The notes under the pieces were generated by a model, which ran no database searches, had not been told where the DNA came from, and saw nothing but the letters and a program-made list of their open reading frames with translations. Positions 8,129-15,032 of a stretch of 64,000 nucleotides of DNA are shown piece by piece. The first letter of the stretch is position 1. Every line of letters begins with the position of its first letter. Made by a program: the position numbers and the translations under genes. This DNA comes from Candidatus Aquidulcis sp. (GTDB lineage Bacteria; Chloroflexota; Anaerolineae; UBA4142): the NCBI GenBank assembly GCA_020723345.1, contig DYJA01000006.1, positions 85,921-149,920 on the forward strand, given 5' to 3'.

Positions 8129-8420
8129 AGGTACTCAGACGGCAAAGGTACTAAATGAAATGCGCGCCGAGTACGATTTCACAGGTGGAGTGCGCGGCAA
8201 ACACTATCACGCTCTGCAGGGCGGGTACACGATTACCATTCATAAGGTAGACGGCTCAACTGTCGTCAAAGAGGTCAAGCCCGCAAAAGGCGCGGTCATT
8301 TTGGAGCCAGATGTCCAAAAGTATTTTCCAGACTCGGACTCGGTCAACGTCGCGTTACGCTCTCTGATTCGACTCATTCCCGCTCAGCGGAAAAATTTCG
8401 CAAAAAAGCACGGAGCATAG
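8109..8420 (+). CDS. Antitoxin partner of the BrnT-like toxin
   Basis: A 103-residue protein overlapping the toxin gene by 20 bases. It carries EYDFTGGVRGKHY and ends in DVQKYFPDSDSVNVALRSLIRL, a pattern common to antitoxins encoded beside BrnT or HigB-like toxins, where the C-terminal segment forms a short ribbon-helix-helix. It probably neutralises 7844-8128 and may repress the cluster. Confidence 0.65.
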   Translation: MKKETTKGTQTAKVLNEMRAEYDFTGGVRGKHYHALQGGYTITIHKVDGSTVVKEVKPAKGAVILEPDVQKYFPDSDSVNVALRSLIRLIPAQRKNFAKKHGA

Positions 8421-8445
8421 ACGCAATCATATCGGAGGCAAAATA

Positions 8446-9003
8446 ATGACAGACGAAGTTGTAAAAGAAGAATCGCAAGAAGAAAAACCACAGGAGGAAA
8501 TCAAACCGCAGGCGGCGGAATTGCCAGACGATCCGACGGAACTGAAAAAATTGTTGCTGCAAGAGCGCGACAAATCGGCGGAGTATTTAGATAACTGGCG
8601 ACGCGCGGCGGCGGATTTTTCCAACTACAAAAAGCGCGCCGAAAAAGACAATACCGAATTCGCCAAGTTCGCGAACACCGCGCTCATCGCGCGCTTGCTG
8701 CCCGTGCTGGACGATTTCGACCGCGCGTTCCAAACGATTCCCGACAATCTGCGCGCGCTGACGTGGGTGGATGGCATCGTCTTGATCGCGCGCAAGATGG
8801 CGGCGATGCTGGAAGCGGAAGGATTGAAACCGATTGACGCGCTGAACAAGCCGTTCGATCCAAACTTTCACGAAGCAGTCATCCACGAAGAAAGCGACAA
8901 AGATGAAGACGGCACGGTGATCGCGGAATTGCAGCGCGGCTACAAACTGAATGACCGCGTCATTCGCCCGACGATGGTGAAGGTGGCGAAGAAGAAGACG
9001 TGA
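8446..9003 (+). CDS. grpE: Nucleotide exchange factor GrpE
   Basis: A 185-residue co-chaperone that releases ADP from DnaK. It has an acidic N-terminal tail, a long dimerising helix ([37 protein letters not shown]), then [12 protein letters not shown] and the C-terminal beta domain with [13 protein letters not shown] and [25 protein letters not shown] precedes the ATG. It is cotranscribed with dnaK; no CIRCE was found in front, so its heat control must come from elsewhere or be lost. Confidence 0.96.
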   Translation: MTDEVVKEESQEEKPQEEIKPQAAELPDDPTELKKLLLQERDKSAEYLDNWRRAAADFSNYKKRAEKDNTEFAKFANTALIARLLPVLDDFDRAFQTIPDNLRALTWVDGIVLIARKMAAMLEAEGLKPIDALNKPFDPNFHEAVIHEESDKDEDGTVIAELQRGYKLNDRVIRPTMVKVAKKKT

Positions 9004-9004
9004 A

Positions 9005-9051
9005 ACGTGATGCGTGTTGCGTGAAAACGGATCACGTATCACGCATCACGT
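9005..9051. repeat. ACGTGATGCGTG palindromic repeat between grpE and dnaK
   Basis: Arms ACGTGATGCGTG (9005-9016) and CACGCATCACGT (9040-9051) are perfectly complementary and belong to the ACGCAACACG family. The element lies in the 86-base gap between grpE and dnaK, where it could alter their relative expression. Confidence 0.65.
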
Positions 9052-9089
9052 CGTCGCATAAACATGACAATTTACAAGGAGCAATAACC

Positions 9090-11000
9090 ATGGCTACAAA
9101 ATCCAAAATTGTAGGAATTGATCTCGGCACAACCAACTCGGTGGTCGCGGTGATGGAAGGCGGCGAGCCAGTCGTCATCCCCACGGCGGAAGGAGCGCGC
9201 TTGCTGCCCTCCGTCGTCGCGATTACGAAAACGGGTGAGCGACTGGTGGGTCAAGTTGCGAAACGCCAGGCGATCACGAATCCCGAGAATACGATTTTTT
9301 CGATCAAGCGTTTGATGGGACGCAAGTTCACCGACGCCGAAGTGCAAAAGGCGCGCAAGGTCTTGCCATACAAAATCGTCGAAGCGAAAAACGGCGATGC
9401 CTGGGTCGAACTCGCGGGCAATCCGTACTCGCCGCAACAAATCTCGGCGATGATTCTCGGCAAGTTGAAAGCGGACGCGGAAGCGTACCTGGGCGAGACA
9501 GTGACCCAGGCGGTCATCACCGTCCCTGCGTATTTTAACGACTCGCAGCGCCAGGCAACGAAAGAGGCGGGTAAAATTGCAGGACTCGAAGTGCTCCGCA
9601 TCATCAACGAACCGACCGCGTCGTCGCTGGCGTACGGACTCGACAAGAAAAAAGACGAGACGATTGCGGTGTACGATTTCGGCGGCGGCACGTTCGACAT
9701 TTCGATCCTGTCACTCGGCGAAGGCGTGTTCGAAGTGAAATCCACCAACGGCGACACGTTCCTCGGCGGTGACGATCTCGATCAGCGGATCATCCAATGG
9801 ATCGTGGACGAGTTTCGCAAAGAATCGGGGATCGATTTGAGCAAGGATCGGATGGCGCTGCAACGCTTGAAGGAAGCCGCCGAAAAAGCCAAGATCGAAC
9901 TTTCGACTGTGATGCAGAGCGAGATCAACTTGCCGTTCATCACCGCCGACGCGTCGGGACCCAAGCACTTGACGATGACGCTGACGCGCGCGAAGCTGGA
10001 GCAACTCGTCGGCGATCTCATCGAAAATTCGCTGAATCCCGTCAAGCGCGCGATGGAAGACGCCAAGCTGTCGCCGTCGAACATTGATGAAGTCGTGTTG
10101 GTCGGCGGGCAGACGCGTATGCCGATGATGCAACAAGTCGTGCAAAAATATTTCGGCAAAGAACCGCACAAGGGGATCAACCCCGACGAAGTCGTTGCGG
10201 TCGGCGCGGCGATTCAGGCGGGCGTACTCGGCGGCGAAGTGAAAGATATTTTGCTGCTCGACGTGACGCCGTTGACGCTCGGCATCGAAACGCTGGGGCA
10301 AGTGATGACGCCGCTGATCGATCGCAACACGACGATCCCATACAAAAAGACGCAAACTTTTTCGACGGCGGCGGATGGACAGACCCAGGTCGAAGTCCAC
10401 GTCCTGCAAGGCGAACGCCCGATGGCGCCCGACAACAAGACGCTCGGTCGCTTTATCCTTGATGGCATTCCGCCCGCGCCGCGCGGGATGCCGCAAATCG
10501 AAGTGACGTTCGACATCGACGCGGACGGCATCTTGCACGTCAGCGCGAAAGACAAGGCGACGAGTCGCGAACAGAAAATCACCATCACCGCTTCGTCGGG
10601 TTTGAACAAAGACGAAGTGGACAAGATGGTGAAAGAGGCGCAAAAATTCGCGGACGAGGATCGCAAGCGCAAAGAAGAAACCGAAATTCGAATCGGCGCG
10701 GAGCAGGCGATCTACCAATCGGAAAAAATGCTGCGCGATCTTGGCGACAAGGTTCCCGCCGACATCAAAAGTCAGGTCGAAGAGAAGATCAACGCGTTGA
10801 AAAACGTGAAGGACAGCCGCGATCCGCAAGAGGTCAAACGCGCGACCGAAGACCTCGCGCAGACCTTGCAAAAGATCGGCGAGCGGATGTATCAGCAGAC
10901 CGGCGGCGCGGGCACGCCTCCACCGCCCGGCGAAGAACCGCCGCAGGGTCCGAAGGGATCAGACACGGTGGACGGCGAGTTTCGCGAAGTGAAAGAGTGA
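9090..11000 (+). CDS. dnaK: Molecular chaperone DnaK (Hsp70)
   Basis: A 636-residue Hsp70 with ATPase signatures [33 protein letters not shown] and [15 protein letters not shown], and the linker [18 protein letters not shown]. The substrate-binding domain and the helical lid are complete, with a Pro/Gly-rich tail. The ATG at 9090 has AAGGAG about 9 bases upstream; an in-frame start 30 codons earlier would translate the intergenic repeat and is rejected. No dnaJ follows; a terminator and a toxin-antitoxin pair do. Confidence 0.97.
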   Translation: MATKSKIVGIDLGTTNSVVAVMEGGEPVVIPTAEGARLLPSVVAITKTGERLVGQVAKRQAITNPENTIFSIKRLMGRKFTDAEVQKARKVLPYKIVEAKNGDAWVELAGNPYSPQQISAMILGKLKADAEAYLGETVTQAVITVPAYFNDSQRQATKEAGKIAGLEVLRIINEPTASSLAYGLDKKKDETIAVYDFGGGTFDISILSLGEGVFEVKSTNGDTFLGGDDLDQRIIQWIVDEFRKESGIDLSKDRMALQRLKEAAEKAKIELSTVMQSEINLPFITADASGPKHLTMTLTRAKLEQLVGDLIENSLNPVKRAMEDAKLSPSNIDEVVLVGGQTRMPMMQQVVQKYFGKEPHKGINPDEVVAVGAAIQAGVLGGEVKDILLLDVTPLTLGIETLGQVMTPLIDRNTTIPYKKTQTFSTAADGQTQVEVHVLQGERPMAPDNKTLGRFILDGIPPAPRGMPQIEVTFDIDADGILHVSAKDKATSREQKITITASSGLNKDEVDKMVKEAQKFADEDRKRKEETEIRIGAEQAIYQSEKMLRDLGDKVPADIKSQVEEKINALKNVKDSRDPQEVKRATEDLAQTLQKIGERMYQQTGGAGTPPPPGEEPPQGPKGSDTVDGEFREVKE

Positions 11001-11016
11001 TCAGTGAACAGTGAAA

Positions 11017-11052
11017 GCATCGGGGTTGAGTGATTCTCAGTCCCGATGTTTG
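11017..11052 (+). terminator. Terminator of the grpE-dnaK operon
   Basis: A 14-base-pair stem fully paired when G-U is allowed (arms 11017-11030 and 11036-11049), ending in GTTTG. Its core, CATCGGGGTTGAG, recurs exactly in the terminator at 11698-11736, on the other side of the toxin-antitoxin pair. Confidence 0.7.
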
Positions 11053-11071
11053 TTGTACGAAAATCGCGCGA

Positions 11072-11100
11072 TTGACTTGGACTTGACTTTGTCCTATACT
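11072..11100 (+). promoter_or_regulatory. Promoter of the RelE/ParE-type module
   Basis: TTGACT (11072-11077) and TATACT (11095-11100) with a 17-base spacer, 22 bases before the antitoxin ATG. Confidence 0.75.
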
Positions 11101-11122
11101 ATCGCTAGCGAGGTATCGGAAC

Positions 11123-11416
11123 ATGACGACTCAAACCAGAACCGACTATATCAAAGCGATTGCTGAAATCGGGGCGACCATGTCGCCTGCGCGCTTGGTT
11201 CAACTGTACGAGTACGCGCTTTTTCTCAGATCACAGCCCTTGCCGCCAGAGGATCCAGAACAGGTCGCTGTAGACGAAGCGCGGTGGGATGTGCAATTCG
11301 CTGCAACCGATGACGCCAAACTGGCTGAACTGGTGGCGTCTGTCGAAGCCGAAATCAACGCAGGCAAAACACTGCCGATGTTCAACGAACGCGGCGAATT
11401 CATCGAGCACAAATGA
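11123..11416 (+). CDS. Putative antitoxin of a RelE/ParE-type pair
   Basis: A 97-residue helical, acidic protein (SPARLVQLYEYALFLRSQP, DDAKLAELVASVEAEINAGKT) ending with MFNERGEFIEHK. It overlaps the next gene by ATGA. Position and size identify it as antitoxin; the fold is not recognised with certainty. Confidence 0.65.
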   Translation: MTTQTRTDYIKAIAEIGATMSPARLVQLYEYALFLRSQPLPPEDPEQVAVDEARWDVQFAATDDAKLAELVASVEAEINAGKTLPMFNERGEFIEHK

Positions 11417-11676
11417 ATTCGCGCACGACGTTTTCTTTTTGGAGACATTATTGGGCGTTGGCGCCGGATGTACAGCGCCGCGCGCGCCAAGCATACAAAT
11501 TGTGGTGCGAAAATCCAGCGCACCCCAGTCTGCATTTCAAGCGCGTGAAGGAGAGCCAACCGCTCTATTCGGTTCGGATCGGTTTGGCGCATCGAGCCGT
11601 TGGATTGCTCAAAGGCGATACGATCACTTGGTTTTGGATAGGCGATCATGATGAATATGATCGGTTAATCAAATAG
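11413..11676 (+). CDS. RelE/ParE-superfamily toxin
   Basis: An 87-residue basic protein. FWRHYWALAPDVQRRARQAY, NPAHPSLHFKRV, YSVRIGLAHRAVG and the end GDTITWFWIGDHDEYDRLI match the RelE/ParE toxin family. The tail with a histidine followed by YDRL is characteristic. Probably a ribosome-dependent or free mRNA endonuclease, neutralised by 11123-11416. Confidence 0.8.
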   Translation: MNSRTTFSFWRHYWALAPDVQRRARQAYKLWCENPAHPSLHFKRVKESQPLYSVRIGLAHRAVGLLKGDTITWFWIGDHDEYDRLIK

Positions 11677-11697
11677 TTGAATGATTTGCGTCGCAAG

Positions 11698-11736
11698 ACA
11701 TCGGGGTTGAGAATGAATCTCAACCCCGATGTTTTT
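11698..11736 (+). terminator. Strong intrinsic terminator
   Basis: A perfect 15-base-pair stem (11698-11712 with 11718-11732), 5-base loop and a run of T. It ends the toxin-antitoxin unit and can also serve the convergent lipoprotein gene. Confidence 0.9.
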
Positions 11737-12433
11737 ATCGCGTCGTGCGCTGAAACGTCAGCAAGTACACCACAAACCGATTCTTCGGTGGCAAGCCCAT
11801 CCCCGCGACCTTGTCGCTCGGCAAACCATCCACTGTCACGGCAAACACGCCGAGCGTGCCCCACGGCGGATAGTGATTGATGTCGAGCGGAAAATTCGCC
11901 GAGTACTCTGGCGCGGGTTTGTCCTCGGTGACGATGACGACGCGCTCCGCGGGTTCCCACGTCACATTGACGCGCTGTCCGACGATGCGATTGCCCCCTT
12001 CGTCGAGCACGTTGACGAAGATGTGATGCTTGCCCTGGTTTTCTTTTTCGTCCCAGAAATCCGCGCGCGTCAATCGCCAGTACGCCTGACCTGGGACAAC
12101 TGTCGCGGGAATGTAGCGCACATTCAACTGATCGAGCCGCGCATCCCAGATCGACGGCGCGAGCGTCGCGGCAGGCGCGGCTTTGGTCGCGGTGCGCGTC
12201 GGCGCGCGTGGCGGAGTTGCCGCGCGCGTGGGCAGCGGCGTGAACGTCGCCGACGGCGCGGGCGTACGTGTCGCGGTTGGCTCAAGCGAAGGAACGACGA
12301 CAATCGTCGTCACGATGACTCGGGGAGTTGGAGTTGGCGCGGGGGTAGAATCGAGAGCGGGCGGCGCGCAACTGGCGAGCGCAATACTGAATGCTGCGAC
12401 AACCCAAATCGGGGTGAAATGTTGTCTTGTCAC
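11735..12433 (-). CDS. Lipoprotein with Thr/Pro-rich linker
   Basis: A 232-residue exported protein. The lipobox ALASC at about residues 18-22 predicts lipid anchoring. Residues 25-90 are a Thr/Pro/Ala-rich linker. The C-terminal domain (about 95-230) looks like an all-beta fold (YIPATVVPGQAYWRLTRADF, HHIFVNVLDEGGNRIVGQ, GVFAVTVDGLPSDKVAGMG); its function is unknown. The GTG start overlaps the stop codon of the MazF-type toxin as GTGA, so the gene is translationally coupled to the toxin, an odd arrangement. Confidence 0.75.
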   Translation of the reverse strand: MTRQHFTPIWVVAAFSIALASCAPPALDSTPAPTPTPRVIVTTIVVVPSLEPTATRTPAPSATFTPLPTRAATPPRAPTRTATKAAPAATLAPSIWDARLDQLNVRYIPATVVPGQAYWRLTRADFWDEKENQGKHHIFVNVLDEGGNRIVGQRVNVTWEPAERVVIVTEDKPAPEYSANFPLDINHYPPWGTLGVFAVTVDGLPSDKVAGMGLPPKNRFVVYLLTFQRTTR

Positions 12434-12780
12434 AATCCAAGGCAGTACGAAACAGCAGTCTCGATCTTCCCCAGAACTTCATCGGTAACCCAACCAGCGG
12501 CTGTTTCGGGAAATCGTTTTGGATCCAACGAGCGAATTTGAAAGCACAGGAACACAGTCTCCATCGACATTCCACTTTCCTCTGGCAATACGCGAACGTT
12601 CGTCGGGTAATCGCGCGAGACGTTCTCTCCTTTGGTGCCAACAACCACCGTTACCACGAGCGGCAACTGGTTGATCTCATCTATGGAGAGGACGAGTACA
12701 GGTCTTTGCCCCGCTTGTTCGCGACCCTTCACAGGATTCAAGTTGACAAAGTAAATCTCTCCCCGCCGAATTGGCATCAT
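12430..12780 (-). CDS. MazF/PemK-type toxin
   Basis: A 116-residue endoribonuclease-type toxin. The N-terminus IRRGEIYFVNLNPVKGREQAGQRPVLVLS is the classic MazF beta-barrel start (RGEIYxVNLxP...G.E..G.RPVLV). The C-terminus carries CFQIRSLDPKRF, the family's Q-R-(S/T)-D/L motif. The ATG overlaps the antitoxin stop as ATGA. Confidence 0.9.
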   Translation of the reverse strand: MMPIRRGEIYFVNLNPVKGREQAGQRPVLVLSIDEINQLPLVVTVVVGTKGENVSRDYPTNVRVLPEESGMSMETVFLCFQIRSLDPKRFPETAAGWVTDEVLGKIETAVSYCLGL

Positions 12781-13028
12781 TCCTCCGCCAATCCATCTGC
12801 TTCTGTCACTACGAATTCTTGATCAATCTTCTGCAACTCCATCCGAATCTGCGGATCGGATGCCATCGCGATGAGTTGGTCTTTAGAGGCGGGATGATCC
12901 CGTGGGGCAATTTTCGTTGAACCTTCTCGCAAACGATGAGCCAATTGCTCGATCAGCCACAATTGCTCCTGCCGCGACAACTGACTGATCGTTTCCTCAA
13001 CTTGATTCAACACGGCTGAACGCATCAT
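12777..13028 (-). CDS. Antitoxin of the MazF-type toxin
   Basis: An 83-residue protein (QVEETISQLSRQEQLWLIEQLAHRLRE) with an acidic C-terminus. AGGAG lies 6 bases before the ATG at 13028. It is directly followed by the toxin with a 4-base overlap. The helical N-terminus resembles antitoxins of the DUF2281/SpoVT-independent type rather than AbrB-fold MazE. Confidence 0.7.
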   Translation of the reverse strand: MMRSAVLNQVEETISQLSRQEQLWLIEQLAHRLREGSTKIAPRDHPASKDQLIAMASDPQIRMELQKIDQEFVVTEADGLAEE

Positions 13029-13046
13029 CTTCCACTCCTTGCCAAG

Positions 13047-13075
13047 ATTCTAGCATTGAACGATTGCCGTGTCAA
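13047..13075 (-). promoter_or_regulatory. Promoter of the MazF-type module
   Basis: Minus-strand TTGACA (13075-13070), 17 bases, TAGAAT (13052-13047); start site near 13040, 12 bases before the antitoxin ATG. Confidence 0.78.
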
Positions 13076-13107
13076 TTGACGCAGAATTTTTCCACTGTTC
13101 CCCCAAA

Positions 13108-13136
13108 CTTGCCTCTCCCCGCGTATCGCGCTATAT
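13108..13136 (+). promoter_or_regulatory. Promoter of the ABC exporter operon, near-leaderless
   Basis: TTGCCT (13108-13113), 17 bases, TATATT (13131-13136). The predicted start site (about 13143) is 2-3 bases before the ATG at 13146. Confidence 0.7.
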
Positions 13137-13145
13137 TGAGCGCGT

Positions 13146-14957
13146 ATGCAAAACACAATGCGAATGTCGCGCGCGAAAACACCCACCTTGCCTGCGCCGC
13201 TTCCACTGCCCAAACCGAATTCGTTGCGCGTGTTGTTCCGTTGCATGGGTTATCTGCGACCGTACTGGAAGATGACACTCGGCGCATATCTCGCGCTCGT
13301 CGGCATCAACGCGCTCGCGCTCGCGATTCCGCAGTTCATCCGTTGGATTGTGGATCGCGGCATCGGCGGCAAAGACACGCAGTTGCTTTTCGGCTCCGTC
13401 GCCGCGCTCCTGGGCTTGACGCTCGTCAAAGGCGTGCTGACATTTTGGCAAGGGCGTTGGTCGGAGCAAGCGTCGCAGAATGTCGCGTACGATCTGCGAA
13501 ACGCGATGCACCGCCAACTTGCCGCGCTGTCGTTTTCGTACCACGACCGCACCGAAACGGGCCAGGTCTTGTCGCGCGCGGTGCAGGACGTTGACCGCGT
13601 CCGCTTTGTCACGGGGCGCGCGTTCTTGCGCCTGACCGACGGCATCGTCTTGATGCTGGGCAGCGCGGCGATGCTCCTCTGGATGAATCCGCGCCTTGCG
13701 CTCCTCGCGCTCGCGACGCTGCCTTTTCTCGCGCACCGCGCGTTTCACCTGGGGCGGCGATTGCGCCCGCTTTCGCTCGCGGTGCAGCAACAACTCGCGG
13801 TGCTGACGACGCGGCTCGAACAGAACTTGCGCGGCGCGCGCGTCGTCAAAGCGTTCGCGCAAGAGGATGCCGAAATCGCGCGGTTCGATCACGAGAACAC
13901 ACGTTGGTTCGATCTCTCGGTCAGCGCGTCGCGCCTGCAAGCGATCAACGAACCACTCATCAATTTCATCGCGAATTTGAGTACCGTCATCATCATTTGG
14001 TACGGCGGATTGCTTGTCCTTCAAGGACAATTGACGCTCGGCGAACTCGTTTCGTTCACGACGTATCTCGCGCAGTTGGCATTGCCGGTGCGCCGCCTGG
14101 GACAGATCGTCCCCGCGCTCGCGATTGCCGCCGCCGCAGGCACGCGCATCTTTGAAATTCTCGACGCGCAATCGGAAGTCCGCGACGCGCCGGACGCGAT
14201 TCCCTTGCCGCCCGCGCGCGGACACGTTCGATTCGAAAATGTTTCGTTTGCGTATTTTCGCCGCCATCGCGTTCTCGACAACATCACATTCGACGCGCAG
14301 CCGGGTCAGGTCATCGCGCTGCTCGGCACAACAGGATCGGGCAAGTCAACGATTATCAATTTGATTCCGCGTTTCTACGACGCGACCGAAGGACGCATCA
14401 CGATTGACGGCTACGACCTGCGCCGCGTCACGCTCAATTCGCTGCGCGATCAGATCGGCATCGTGTTGCAAGAGACGATGCTGTTCGCGACGACGCTGCG
14501 CGAAAACATCGCGTTCGGTCGTCCCGCCGCGCGCGAGGACGAAATGATCGAAGCGGCGCGCGCGGCGCAGGCGCACGATTTCATCATCGAAACGCCGCAC
14601 GGGTATGATACGCTCGTCGGCGAGCGCGGCATCACGCTTTCGGGCGGACAGCGCCAGCGCGTCGCGATTGCGCGCGCGTTGCTCAAAGACCCGCGCATCT
14701 TGATTCTCGACGATGCAACATCGAGCGTGGACACGGAAACGGAACAACTGATCCAAAAAGCGTTGGAGCGATTGATGCGCGGGCGCACGTCGTTCATCAT
14801 CGCGCAGCGGCTCTCCACGCTGCGAATGGCGGATTCGATTTTGGTTTTGGAAAAAGGGCGCATCGCCGCGCGCGGCACGCACGAAGAATTACTCCGTACG
14901 TCGGGACTGTACGCGGAAATTTATCAACAACAACTGAAAGGAAAGGATGAAGGATAA
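13146..14957 (+). CDS. ABC exporter subunit with degenerate nucleotide-binding domain
   Basis: A 603-residue half-transporter: six transmembrane helices (about 40-320), then an ATPase domain. Walker A is GTTGSGKST and the signature is LSGGQRQRVAIARALL. After Walker B the catalytic Glu is replaced by Asp (ILILDDATSSVD), and the switch histidine is replaced by Gln (IIAQRLSTL). These changes are typical of the inactive-site subunit of heterodimeric exporters such as LmrCD or TM287/288. The next gene encodes the partner with canonical residues. No clear ribosome binding site precedes the ATG, which lies almost at the predicted transcription start. Substrate unknown. Confidence 0.92.
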   Translation: MQNTMRMSRAKTPTLPAPLPLPKPNSLRVLFRCMGYLRPYWKMTLGAYLALVGINALALAIPQFIRWIVDRGIGGKDTQLLFGSVAALLGLTLVKGVLTFWQGRWSEQASQNVAYDLRNAMHRQLAALSFSYHDRTETGQVLSRAVQDVDRVRFVTGRAFLRLTDGIVLMLGSAAMLLWMNPRLALLALATLPFLAHRAFHLGRRLRPLSLAVQQQLAVLTTRLEQNLRGARVVKAFAQEDAEIARFDHENTRWFDLSVSASRLQAINEPLINFIANLSTVIIIWYGGLLVLQGQLTLGELVSFTTYLAQLALPVRRLGQIVPALAIAAAAGTRIFEILDAQSEVRDAPDAIPLPPARGHVRFENVSFAYFRRHRVLDNITFDAQPGQVIALLGTTGSGKSTIINLIPRFYDATEGRITIDGYDLRRVTLNSLRDQIGIVLQETMLFATTLRENIAFGRPAAREDEMIEAARAAQAHDFIIETPHGYDTLVGERGITLSGGQRQRVAIARALLKDPRILILDDATSSVDTETEQLIQKALERLMRGRTSFIIAQRLSTLRMADSILVLEKGRIAARGTHEELLRTSGLYAEIYQQQLKGKDEG

Positions 14958-15020
14958 CAACGGACAGATACTTTTGCTATGTGGTCTGTCCGTTCAATCC
15001 GATCTTGTCCGTTGTCATCC
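14952..15020. repeat. Dispersed palindromic repeat, GGATAACAACGGACA type
   Basis: Arm 14952-14966 pairs with 15006-15020 with one mismatch, and an inner pair (CGGACAGA/TCTGTCCG) adds to it. It fills the 75-base gap between the two exporter genes. Confidence 0.65.
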
Positions 15021-15032
15021 TTTTGACTTGGT

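Noticed and set aside
8421..8445. CIRCE element before grpE
   Set aside because: No TTAGCACTC-N9-GAGTGCTAA-like sequence was found in the gap or in the last part of the preceding gene.
9000..9089. N-terminal extension of DnaK by 30 codons
   Set aside because: The extension translates an intergenic palindrome and lacks homology; the ATG at 9090 has a good ribosome binding site.
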